A stretch of DNA of 15,594 bases from Bdellovibrio sp. (GTDB lineage: Bacteria; Bdellovibrionota; UBA1018): positions 1-15,594 of the forward strand of contig JACRAO010000044.1 in the NCBI GenBank assembly GCA_016213345.1, written 5' to 3'. Positions within the stretch are counted from its first letter, which is position 1; every line of letters starts with the position of its first letter. The notes beneath the pieces were generated by a model. That model was given only the letters and a program-made list of their open reading frames with translations, did no database searches and was not told the DNA's origin. Below are positions 7,542-14,692 of this stretch, piece after piece. The position numbers and the translations under genes were made by a program.

Positions 7542-8831
7542 TTACCACAGTTTATAAATAAGTGCGTCCGGATAGTAATGCCTTAAAATAGTAGCCATCT
7601 GATAGCCTTTCTCACCCATGACTTTTGCACCCCACTGGCATAGACCAACCCCGTGTCCATTTCCGCGTCCCATCAGATACCACCCATGATCTCCTAACAT
7701 GACACTAGTTTTTATCTGAAAAATCGTGCTTTTTAAACGATTTGCACCAAGCCAACTGCGAAAACGATTTCCACTAACTCTAAAAATAACTCTTTCGAGC
7801 CGGTTCTTAAAATGCAGTTCAATTTCCTTAACTCTGTCAAAATTATCTGCACGGGAAACCGAAATATTTTCAAGTTTCCATTTAGATAATATGCCAGAAG
7901 ATATGTAAGATAATATGATCGAACTAATGCGCAGCCAATCTTTTGGAAATCCCGTGTCTTTTACGCCTTGTCTAATTAATGCCTTTAAATCTGACTCACT
8001 CAGAAAAAACTCCCACTTGAAAAAAGGTGAGTTTTTACAAAAAGGACATGGAACTCCTTTTTTGAATCCAAAGTGATTTCTGCCCCACACTGTTTCTGGT
8101 AAAATAGTTTGCCCTCCACACATCGAATGATAAAATGCTTTTATTGGTTTTAAGATCTGATTTTCATGCATCATTAAAATCAGGCCCTGAGTTTGATTAA
8201 CTATTTGTGAAGCACGAAAATGCTCGTGCATAGATCCACGGTAAAGCTGATCTTTCACACTGGCTTCGACATCAAAATGAGTATGATGGTTTTTTCTGGC
8301 TTCTAGCATCTGGTAATAACCATAGCTACGTGCAGCAATAATTTGAGCAGCCACAGCTTCTTTACTCCACTGAGCAGAAAACTCAAGATTTACTAGTCCA
8401 TCTAAATATTTTTCGATATCGAGCACGTTGATGGTTTCGCAGTATTTTCCCTTTGAATAAAACAGCAAAGTCTCCCTGTATGGAAAATTTTGCACACTGG
8501 TAAAACCAGCCTCACTTTCAATCACCAACGGTTCTGGTAGAACATAATTCCGATGCTCTTGTGTTAAAAAAATTTTCCCGTTTTGACATTGCACATTCCA
8601 TTCGGATAACTGATTAGCAAAGTAAACAAGCTGAGTCTTATTAATACCAGTATATAATCGTAAATCAAATCCACGCACAGTCACAACTAACTCTTTTTCG
8701 TAAATTCTGACTCTGATTTTTACAGGCGAAGCCATTTGCGCGGGAGGTATCAAGCTAGAATCTGCCAGCTCCTCCCATAAAACCAACAAAACTAACAAGA
8801 ATATCCCTCTTCTCAGAACAAGTCGCCTCAT
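7542..8831 (-). CDS. SpoIID/LytB-domain protein (putative lytic transglycosylase-like)
   Basis: An exported SpoIID/LytB-family protein of about 429 aa from ATG 8831. The N-terminus MRRLVLRRGIFLLVLLVLW is a signal peptide or anchor. The core reads NLEFSAQWSKEAVAAQIIAARSYG, where the Glu (residue 150) matches the catalytic acid of the family's ExxxxWP-EALKAQ-AARTY motif. The C-terminus has GRGNGHGVGLCQWGA and HYYPDA, also typical. HSMCGGQT and CPFC give a possible zinc site, as known for SpoIID. Members cleave denuded peptidoglycan glycan strands. The frame extends to a TTG at 8897, but those 22 residues spoil the signal peptide. A short overlapping leader frame with a better Shine-Dalgarno ends at this ATG. 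It diverges from the ABC importer genes and leads into queA. Confidence 0.88.
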   Translation of the reverse strand: MRRLVLRRGIFLLVLLVLWEELADSSLIPPAQMASPVKIRVRIYEKELVVTVRGFDLRLYTGINKTQLVYFANQLSEWNVQCQNGKIFLTQEHRNYVLPEPLVIESEAGFTSVQNFPYRETLLFYSKGKYCETINVLDIEKYLDGLVNLEFSAQWSKEAVAAQIIAARSYGYYQMLEARKNHHTHFDVEASVKDQLYRGSMHEHFRASQIVNQTQGLILMMHENQILKPIKAFYHSMCGGQTILPETVWGRNHFGFKKGVPCPFCKNSPFFKWEFFLSESDLKALIRQGVKDTGFPKDWLRISSIILSYISSGILSKWKLENISVSRADNFDRVKEIELHFKNRLERVIFRVSGNRFRSWLGANRLKSTIFQIKTSVMLGDHGWYLMGRGNGHGVGLCQWGAKVMGEKGYQMATILRHYYPDALIYKLW

Positions 8832-8929
8832 GCAAATGTTATTGTAATGTGAAAACAAAAAAATAACATCAACATTTCCTTGACTAAAAAGCCGCAAAAG
8901 TTTAACGCAAGCTGAAGGCGGGTAATAAC
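8832..8929. promoter_or_regulatory. Divergent intergenic region between SpoIID-domain and ABC importer genes
   Basis: This 98-bp gap must hold promoters for both directions. For the + direction a candidate is TTGACT (8880-8885) with TTTAAC (8901-8906) at 15-nt spacing, a weak match. For the - direction no convincing pair was found; AAGGA sits just before two ATGs (8875, 8869) of a short leader frame. The ABC start at 8930 has GGCGGG about 7 nt upstream as ribosome binding site. Only the gap and these short matches are seen; activity is inferred. Confidence 0.35.
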
Positions 8930-9898
8930 ATGCATAAACTGAAACTCTGGGTATTTTGTTTTTTAATCATTTCTCCAGTCTCTGCATCACCAGTCTCTGC
9001 ATCAGTACAAAAAAAACAGCTTTGGGTTTATACTTCAATTTACAAAGAATTTGCCGCGCCCATAAAACAGGCCTTTGAAAAGCAGTATCCCAACATCGAA
9101 GTCAATATATTTCAAGCAGGTTCTGAAAAAATACAAACAAAAATAGAAGCCGAACTACTTGCTAAAAAAACTCAAGCAGACATTGTTTTAGTGTCAGACC
9201 CTTTTTGGCCAAGTACATTATCTAAAAGAGGACTCCTGCACAGTCGAACCAAACACCCCACCATTGAGACTAATTACTATTCACTAATGATCATTGTTTG
9301 TCACAAGGACATGCCAGTTCAGCAAAGACCAAAATCTTTTATAGATTTTACAAAACCAGAATTCAAAAAGCTCATCCAATTTGGCAGCCCACTAGAATCC
9401 GGCACCATGTTTGTCACAATCGCATATCTAAGTCAAAAATATGGGTGGGAGTATTTTGAGAAACTAAGAGATAATCAATTGGCATCACAAGGAGGCAATT
9501 CGACCGTTATTCAGAAAATTGAGTCAGGCGAGAAAAAAATCGGAATTGTTTTATTAGAAAATGCCCTAGCTGCTTTGAAACGTGGCAGTCCAATTGACAT
9601 AGTATACCCCACAGATGGTGGCATCCCAATCCCAAGTGTTCAGGTCATCTTAAAGGACTCACCATCCAAGGAAGAAGCCTCAGTGTTTGCTGATTTTTTA
9701 TTATCAAAAGAAGGCCAAATGTATTTAAGAAATGGATTTATGTACAGCGTAAACAAAGACGTCCCACCGCCAGAAGGTGCTAAAAATATGTCATTAGCTA
9801 CAAATCTAAAAAACCTCTGGACTGAGGATTTCGTACAAAAAATTTCGCTTCACGGGCAGGACATTAAAAAGAAATTTTCTAAACTCATTTTAGAATGA
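8930..9898 (+). CDS. ABC importer substrate-binding protein (iron(III)/polyamine/organophosphate-type)
   Basis: A 322-aa periplasmic solute-binding protein. A signal peptide (KLKLWVFCFLIIS) is followed by a duplicated cleavage zone, SPVSA-SPVSA, encoded by two exact 15-bp repeats. The mature part starts QLWVYTSIYKEFAAPI and continues with FEKQYPNIEV, GSEKIQTKIEAELLAK and DIVLVSDPFWPS. This is the fold and order of the FbpA/AfuA/PotD-like binding proteins (bacterial extracellular solute-binding superfamily). It should capture the substrate and deliver it to the permease encoded next, which overlaps it by ATGA. The ligand is not decided by sequence reading: iron(III), a polyamine or an organophosphate are all possible. 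An ATPase that fits lies 3.8 kb downstream of this gene's end. Confidence 0.85.
   Translation: MHKLKLWVFCFLIISPVSASPVSASVQKKQLWVYTSIYKEFAAPIKQAFEKQYPNIEVNIFQAGSEKIQTKIEAELLAKKTQADIVLVSDPFWPSTLSKRGLLHSRTKHPTIETNYYSLMIIVCHKDMPVQQRPKSFIDFTKPEFKKLIQFGSPLESGTMFVTIAYLSQKYGWEYFEKLRDNQLASQGGNSTVIQKIESGEKKIGIVLLENALAALKRGSPIDIVYPTDGGIPIPSVQVILKDSPSKEEASVFADFLLSKEGQMYLRNGFMYSVNKDVPPPEGAKNMSLATNLKNLWTEDFVQKISLHGQDIKKKFSKLILE
8975..9004 (+). repeat. Exact 15-bp tandem duplication in signal-peptide region
   Basis: CCAGTCTCTGCATCA occurs twice in direct succession (8975-8989 and 8990-9004), in frame. It duplicates the Pro-Val-Ser-Ala-Ser stretch at the expected signal peptidase site, giving two possible Ala cleavage positions. 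Probably a slippage duplication tolerated in this flexible region. Confidence 0.9.
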
Positions 9899-11529
9899 AA
9901 AAAACCATTCGAGTTCTATTATTAATCTTTCTTGGATTTTTCTTTTTATGCCCGTTATTAGCGCTTTTTTTTCAATTTCAGTTTTCATATCAAGAAATAC
10001 AGGACAAGATATTGCAACCGAGTTTTCTTAAATCATTTGTGACAACAATAAAAACTTGTTCTTTTGGTGGTTTTTTTGCAGTTTTTTTAGGTCTTATTTT
10101 TGCAAGGCAATTTGCTTTGAACAAATGGCGCCTTAAACGAGTCCAAAAATTAATCCTTTTGATTCCTTACTTGGTGCCAAATTTTGTTTTAGCCATCGCA
10201 TTTGTCATTGCATGGAATCCAACTAGCGGTGTCTTAAATTTTATCTTCCAATTTCCTTTTGGGTTATATGGGATTTCTGGCATAAGTTTTCTATTTGCGA
10301 TTGCTCATTTGCCCATAGCCTTTCTCATGCTTGAAAATAAAATCCAAAGGATTGATCCATCTCTTATAGAAGCTGCCAGACTTTCTGGAGCGAGTCACCG
10401 GCAAATATTTTATAAGATCGAACTTCCGCTTTTAATACCAACTCTCATTAGTAGTTTTTGTCTTTGTTTTGCACTAAACATTTCTGCTTTTGCAATTCCA
10501 GCCTGGATTGGAGCACCTGAAAAAAACTACACTCTTACTTATAAGGTTTATCAAGCTATACAACTTGGGAGACAAGAAGGAATACACGAAGCAAGTTTTT
10601 ATTCTCTCATTTTATTTGGTTTAGCCCTCATACCATTTTTAGCCCAAATAGGCTTACAAAAGAACGAGAAACGTTTTGTAACGGTCTGCGGAAAAGCATC
10701 TAGAGTTGTAGAAAAAAAACAAAGTCTGAAATCATTTATAGGTTTTCAGTTATTTTTTTGGGCTACGCAGATTTTGTTTTGGATTGCTCCTCTTTTTTGT
10801 TTACTGGCAAGCACTTTGGTAAAGCCAGGGTGTATTCACCAAGAGGGATTGGGCTGTTTTAGTAAAATGTCGTTACATGCTTACTCTTATGTACTCTTTG
10901 ATCTGGCTGAAACAAAATCTGCCCTACAAGGAAGTTTCATCTATGGCAGTTTAAGTGCCTTGTTAATTTTATTGATTTCTTTCTTTTCTCTTTTTCTTTT
11001 TTCAAAGAATCAAAAAATGTTAAAAATTATTGAGTGGGTTTTTAGCATACCCATTGCCACGCCTGGTGCCATTATCGCGATTGGACTAATTATTTTTTAT
11101 AGTGGTGGTAAGTTATTTAATTTTTACAATACGCCTTGGATTGTTGTTATTGCTTATATATTAAAACACCAAAACCTTGCTTTTCAGCCGCTAAAAACTG
11201 GGCTCATGAATATTTCTACTACTCTGATGGAGGCAGCACAGGTTTCAGGTGCATACCCGCTAAAAGTTTGGACAGCAATTGTTTTGCCGATTTTGAAGCC
11301 AGAAGTATTGGGAGGATTTTTTTTAGTTCTTATTCCTATTTTAGGAGAGCTCACAATGTCTATTTTTTTAGCTAGCCCTGTGTTTCAGTCAATAGGGACT
11401 GTTTTATTTGACCTGCAGGATTACGCTGATCAAACATCAGCAGCGGCTTTGTCTATTTTGCTGGTGATTTTTATTTTATGCCTTAATCAGCTAGCCTGGT
11501 CAGTGAGCAAAGGTAAAGTGGGTTACTAA
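9895..11529 (+). CDS. ABC importer permease, fused two-domain type (FbpB/ThiP-like)
   Basis: This 544-aa inner-membrane protein is rich in hydrophobic helices. It consists of two successive binding-protein-dependent permease domains. Each carries an EAA loop, the docking site for the ATPase: EAARLSGASHRQIF (159-172) and EAAQVSGAYPLKVW (from 446). Fusion of both halves in one chain is typical of FbpB, AfuB and ThiP transporters, so one subunit can span the membrane alone. Its ATG overlaps the end of the substrate-binding protein gene by 4 nt (ATGA), so translation is coupled. The gene is followed not by the ATPase but by an inverted-repeat element and a convergent gene. Substrate unknown, as for the binding protein. 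Confidence 0.92.
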   Translation: MKKTIRVLLLIFLGFFFLCPLLALFFQFQFSYQEIQDKILQPSFLKSFVTTIKTCSFGGFFAVFLGLIFARQFALNKWRLKRVQKLILLIPYLVPNFVLAIAFVIAWNPTSGVLNFIFQFPFGLYGISGISFLFAIAHLPIAFLMLENKIQRIDPSLIEAARLSGASHRQIFYKIELPLLIPTLISSFCLCFALNISAFAIPAWIGAPEKNYTLTYKVYQAIQLGRQEGIHEASFYSLILFGLALIPFLAQIGLQKNEKRFVTVCGKASRVVEKKQSLKSFIGFQLFFWATQILFWIAPLFCLLASTLVKPGCIHQEGLGCFSKMSLHAYSYVLFDLAETKSALQGSFIYGSLSALLILLISFFSLFLFSKNQKMLKIIEWVFSIPIATPGAIIAIGLIIFYSGGKLFNFYNTPWIVVIAYILKHQNLAFQPLKTGLMNISTTLMEAAQVSGAYPLKVWTAIVLPILKPEVLGGFFLVLIPILGELTMSIFLASPVFQSIGTVLFDLQDYADQTSAAALSILLVIFILCLNQLAWSVSKGKVGY

Positions 11530-11566
11530 CACACTGTAATATTAATTTATTATAAAGTTGAGTTGG

Positions 11567-11694
11567 GATATTTTTAAAATAATTTTGTTCGCTCAGGCGC
11601 GGCATCCTGCCTCTGGGGCCCCCTTGGCCATCCCTGGCCGGGTCGCATCCAGCTCCCCCAAGGCCTTCTCTCACAAAATTATTTTAAAAATATC
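11567..11694. repeat. 128-bp inverted-repeat element with GC-rich core between convergent genes
   Basis: Perfect 21-bp inverted arms (11567-11587 and 11674-11694) consist almost only of A and T; the left arm begins GATATTTTTA and ends ATTTTG. They enclose 86 bp with about 70 percent G+C (60 of 86), in sharp contrast to the surroundings. The core has three CATCC motifs (11603, 11629, 11646), two of them in small hairpins, GGCA-TCC-TGCC and GGCCA-TCCC-TGGCC. As RNA it would form a long closed stem with a branched GC-rich top. It could be a bidirectional terminator for the flanking genes, a REP/MITE-like repeat, or both. No transposase is present and no target duplication is obvious. Confidence 0.8.
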
Positions 11695-11789
11695 AAATTA
11701 ACTCATAGAAGTATTTAATCTCACATGTGTTTTTGAGATAAGCAGTAAAAATTAATATTACGAAGTACTGGTACCCAAGCACTAGATAT

Positions 11790-13628
11790 CTATTGCGCAA
11801 CACTGCCTGCAATGCCAACAGTATAAAGCATTGGAGATGAAGCACCAGTGATTGTCTCTAAAAAAGCTTTGTACTGAAAAAAGCGATTTTTACTTACACC
11901 AAATAAGGCAATACCAGGAGGAGACAAAGTGACATTGTAACCTTTATCAGTGTAATATGATGCTGCCGTGCCATCGGGGCCAATAAAAACTTCGTTAGCA
12001 CCACTACAAGTCGAGGTAGCACAAGATTTAACTTGAAATTTTATATTTGCAGTACCTCTGCGATATAATGACTTAATAGTTGCATCACTCAAAGCGGTTT
12101 GCCAAACCGCTAACTCGTCCATTGATCCATCAAATTTAGCGCCTGGTGACTGGTCATAACCAAAACCAATATAAGTAAAAGTTCCTGCAGTAGAATCATT
12201 ACCAGCCGCAAGAACATTTGACATAAGAAGTGTGCCATTTTGATATAATAAAATCGAAGCACCCGATCTAACTAGAACAAGATGATACCATGTACTTGCT
12301 GCTAAATCGACGCCACCATTGACTGTCACAGTAGCAGTTTTTTGAGTTTCAAACCAAGGCTTTCCACCAAAGAGATAAAAATTATAATCATTATCCGCAT
12401 AAGCATTGGCATGTGCAAAAAAACCTTTTGTCAAACCTGCCGCAAAAGGCTTAATCCAAACAGAAATAGTATAATCACTGCCACTCAAGTTTAAAGTTTT
12501 AGGAGCTATTTGATAATACTTAACGCCATCAAACTTAACAGCCTCACCAAAAACTCCACTCACATCATCTATAGATGGACAAGATCCTCCTCCGCAAGCA
12601 TTTGGGTCAATATCTATATTGCCTGATTTATCTAAATAATCTACTACTCCAGAAGCATCCTTATCAAAATGAATGAGCAATTTATTTGTACTCATGATGG
12701 CACTACCTAAACTTGCAGGATAATTGCTCTCTGCTAGCTTACCGTCAGGAATATTTTTTAAGTAAGCTTCTTCGGGTATCCACGAAATAGTGGACCACGT
12801 AGCCTCCTTTCCTGCATCAAAAACACGCGAAATAAATGAACCATTAGTGCCAGGCGCAGTTTGTTCTAAATAACCACTCGCAGCATTCCAAACAACTCCA
12901 CTTTTTGCACCGACCCCAAACCCCGCTGCAATATCACTAAAATCTGAAAACACAAAAGGTGATGCCGAAGCTGACGGAGATGCAGAAGGAGATGCTGACG
13001 GAGTCGCTGATGGCGACACCGAAGAAGAAGAACTTGGCTCAAGACAATTATATCCCATTTCTTTTGGATTACTTGGCACATAAGCACTATGAATATCAAT
13101 GGTTGTATCTGTAAACAAATCCAGCAAACCGCTGGTACCAACCTCATAAGGATAACTCAAACTTTTTTGCAACTCAGAAGTAAAAAATAAATCTTCGGGG
13201 AAACTACCTGTTGGACATGTGCTCTCACTCATAAAACCTAAAACCTGAATAAGCCTATTAGTACCTGAAGGCACTTTGACTGTTAGAATACCACCCGTAG
13301 AGCTTATATCCATAAAAGAAGAAGTTGCTCCAATATAGCCACATTGTTTTCCCGTAGCCATCTCGATAACATTAGTAGTACCTAAAAATTTTTTTACAGG
13401 AATACCATCACCAACCACATTGAGAGCTAAACATCTAAATCCATCAATAGAAGATGGGGGTGAGGGAGCATAGTGGGAAAAAAGAAATGTGTGATTTGTC
13501 AATGCCTGCGGAGTAACTAACATGCGCAATAGTATATAAAAATCATCTTTATTACCCAAAGAACACGCTGCTAGCAACAACGTAAGCATTAATGTAAAAA
13601 AATGCACCCAAAAACGTTTGTTTTGCAT
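11790..13628 (-). CDS. LamG/concanavalin A-like domain surface lipoprotein
   Basis: A lipoprotein of 612 aa from ATG 13628. The signal ends in the lipobox LAAC (Cys22). Next comes an unrecognised N-terminal domain of about 175 residues, then a low-complexity Ser/Pro/Ala linker (about 198-224). A LamG-like jelly-roll domain spans about 313-522, with FDGVKYYQIAPKTLNLSG, YTISVWIKP, WYHLVLVRSG, GSMDELAVW and IKSLYRRG. The C-terminal part (FQVKSC, FIGPDGT, RFFQYKAFLET) follows LamG in similar proteins of predatory and related bacteria, as I recall. Such proteins probably bind glycans or adhere at the surface. The frame extends to a TTG at 13691, but only the ATG gives a normal signal. The gene sits on the opposite strand inside an ABC importer cluster. 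Confidence 0.85.
   Translation of the reverse strand: MQNKRFWVHFFTLMLTLLLAACSLGNKDDFYILLRMLVTPQALTNHTFLFSHYAPSPPSSIDGFRCLALNVVGDGIPVKKFLGTTNVIEMATGKQCGYIGATSSFMDISSTGGILTVKVPSGTNRLIQVLGFMSESTCPTGSFPEDLFFTSELQKSLSYPYEVGTSGLLDLFTDTTIDIHSAYVPSNPKEMGYNCLEPSSSSSVSPSATPSASPSASPSASASPFVFSDFSDIAAGFGVGAKSGVVWNAASGYLEQTAPGTNGSFISRVFDAGKEATWSTISWIPEEAYLKNIPDGKLAESNYPASLGSAIMSTNKLLIHFDKDASGVVDYLDKSGNIDIDPNACGGGSCPSIDDVSGVFGEAVKFDGVKYYQIAPKTLNLSGSDYTISVWIKPFAAGLTKGFFAHANAYADNDYNFYLFGGKPWFETQKTATVTVNGGVDLAASTWYHLVLVRSGASILLYQNGTLLMSNVLAAGNDSTAGTFTYIGFGYDQSPGAKFDGSMDELAVWQTALSDATIKSLYRRGTANIKFQVKSCATSTCSGANEVFIGPDGTAASYYTDKGYNVTLSPPGIALFGVSKNRFFQYKAFLETITGASSPMLYTVGIAGSVAQ
12961..13035 (-). repeat. Degenerate Ser/Pro/Ala-coding repeat (interdomain linker)
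   Basis: Imperfect short repeats read on the minus strand encode alternating SPSA/SPSAS units after a run of five serines. They form a flexible linker between the N-terminal domain and the LamG part of the lipoprotein. Such tracts often vary in length between strains. Confidence 0.8.
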
Positions 13629-13668
13629 CAAGTAACTAATATATCGAAATGCTGGCATAAAATCAAAA

Positions 13669-13676
13669 ATTATAAT
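13669..13676. promoter_or_regulatory. Palindromic -10 box shared by divergent genes
   Basis: ATTATAAT is its own reverse complement, so a consensus TATAAT reads on both strands (13671-13676 on +, 13674-13669 on -). It lies in the 62-bp gap between the LamG lipoprotein (ATG 13628, -) and the ABC ATPase (ATG 13691, +), with about 14 nt to the ATPase start and about 40 nt to the lipoprotein start. No convincing -35 box accompanies it on either side. Symmetric -10 elements are known to drive divergent transcription; its activity here is inferred. Confidence 0.45.
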
Positions 13677-13690
13677 ACAAGTATGTAGCA

Positions 13691-14503
13691 ATGCGACATA
13701 ATCTTAAGATTAAAAACTTAAACAAATCTTTTGGGAACACGAAAATTCTCGCTGACATTTCACTAGAAATTAACGAAGGCACATTTGTTTCATTTTTAGG
13801 ACCATCTGGCTCAGGAAAAACGACACTCCTAAGATGCATAGCTGGTTTAGAAAAACAAGACTCTAATTCAGGCAGTATTCAATTTGGAGATCATATTTTA
13901 TCATGTGTTTTACCTGGTCAAAATATTTTTGTCCCTCCTGAAAAGCGTAATTTTGGGATGGTTTTTCAGAACTACGCTGTTTGGCCACATCTGAATGTAT
14001 TTGAAAATGTCTCCTTCCCTCTAAAAATCAAAGCAAAAGAAAAAAAATTAACACAAAATCAAATCCGAAAAAAAACGCTCGATACACTAAGCCTTGTTCA
14101 GTTGGATGGACTCGAAAAACGCTATGCATTTGAACTCTCCGGTGGGCAACAACAACGCGTTGCCTTGGCAAGAGCGTTAGTGATGTCACCTAAAATATTA
14201 CTTTTAGATGAGCCTCTAAGCAACTTAGATGCACAACTCAGAGATGAGCTGGGACTTGAAATAAAAAAACTTCAACAAGAATTGTGCTTAACAACCATTT
14301 TAGTAACACATGACCAAAAAGAAGCATTGCTCTTTTCAGATCTGATTTTCATTATTAACCAAGGTAAAATCGAAGCTCAAGGAACTCCCAATAATCTTTA
14401 TTTTCATCCACCAAATGAATTTGCCGCACAGTTTTTAACCTTAAGTAAATGTCACAAAGAATTTTTATTGCGTTTTGCACAGACTCAAATACATAGCATA
14501 TAA
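13691..14503 (+). CDS. ABC importer ATP-binding protein (FbpC/PotA-like)
   Basis: A 270-aa nucleotide-binding subunit with all key motifs: Walker A GPSGSGKT (37-44), the Q-loop Gln93 in VFQNYAVWPHL, signature LSGGQQQR (149-156), Walker B ILLLDE (169-174) followed by SNLDA, and the H-loop His207 in VTHDQ. It would energise import by the permease encoded 2.2 kb upstream on the same strand; that pairing is inferred from type and proximity. It is shorter than FbpC or PotA (about 350 aa) and lacks the C-terminal TOBE regulatory region. The start has no clear Shine-Dalgarno and lies close to a -10 box, so the transcript may be almost leaderless. Its end overlaps a hydrolase remnant by a few bases. 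Confidence 0.92.
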   Translation: MRHNLKIKNLNKSFGNTKILADISLEINEGTFVSFLGPSGSGKTTLLRCIAGLEKQDSNSGSIQFGDHILSCVLPGQNIFVPPEKRNFGMVFQNYAVWPHLNVFENVSFPLKIKAKEKKLTQNQIRKKTLDTLSLVQLDGLEKRYAFELSGGQQQRVALARALVMSPKILLLDEPLSNLDAQLRDELGLEIKKLQQELCLTTILVTHDQKEALLFSDLIFIINQGKIEAQGTPNNLYFHPPNEFAAQFLTLSKCHKEFLLRFAQTQIHSI

Positions 14504-14601
14504 AACGTAGGCAATTAGAAAAAAATCTAAGTGGAGACGGTGTCCATTTGAGTGCCGAAGCATATCAGAAGTGGGGTGAGATACTTAAAAAATACTTATA
14601 A
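14497..14601 (+). pseudogene. C-terminal remnant of an SGNH/GDSL-type hydrolase
   Basis: A 34-codon open stretch without a start, bounded upstream by TAG (14494-14496), ends with TAA at 14599-14601. Its second part reads NLSGDGVHLSAEAYQKW and then GEILKKYL, which is the last conserved block of SGNH/GDSL esterases: D-x-x-H with the catalytic Asp and His (GDGVHLS, codons 14536-14547), then a helix ending in K-Y-L. No other part of such an enzyme is present; directly upstream lies the ABC ATPase gene, whose last codons overlap this stretch in another frame. The best explanation is a scrap left by a deletion or rearrangement. The family call rests on the motif, without a database comparison. Confidence 0.6.
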
Positions 14602-14692
14602 CTTTTTGACTTTATAAAAAATTTCTATTGCTTTTTTTGCAAACTGAATTAGAGTCTACTACTTATTGTGTTTAATAGAATTTGGGGGAAGA
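14602..14692 (+). promoter_or_regulatory. Upstream region and ribosome binding site of the phosphatase gene
   Basis: About 90 bp of AT-rich non-coding DNA. TTGACT (14606-14611) resembles a -35 box, but no good -10 at 16-18 nt follows, so the promoter is not defined. A strong purine-rich ribosome binding site, GGGGGAAG, ends a few bases before ATG 14693; this decides the start against the in-frame TTG at 14666. Confidence 0.4.

Noticed and set aside
11483..11674. 63-codon minus-strand frame running through the inverted-repeat element
   Set aside because: It is composed of the GC-rich core of the element plus non-coding flank and the end of the permease gene in antisense; no start signal and biased Gly/Arg/Pro content. 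Treated as a by-product of the repeat.
11567..11694. Integron attC site
   Set aside because: The size and hairpin shape fit loosely, but the RYYYAAC and GTTRRRY core sites are not present at the ends, and there is no integrase or cassette row.
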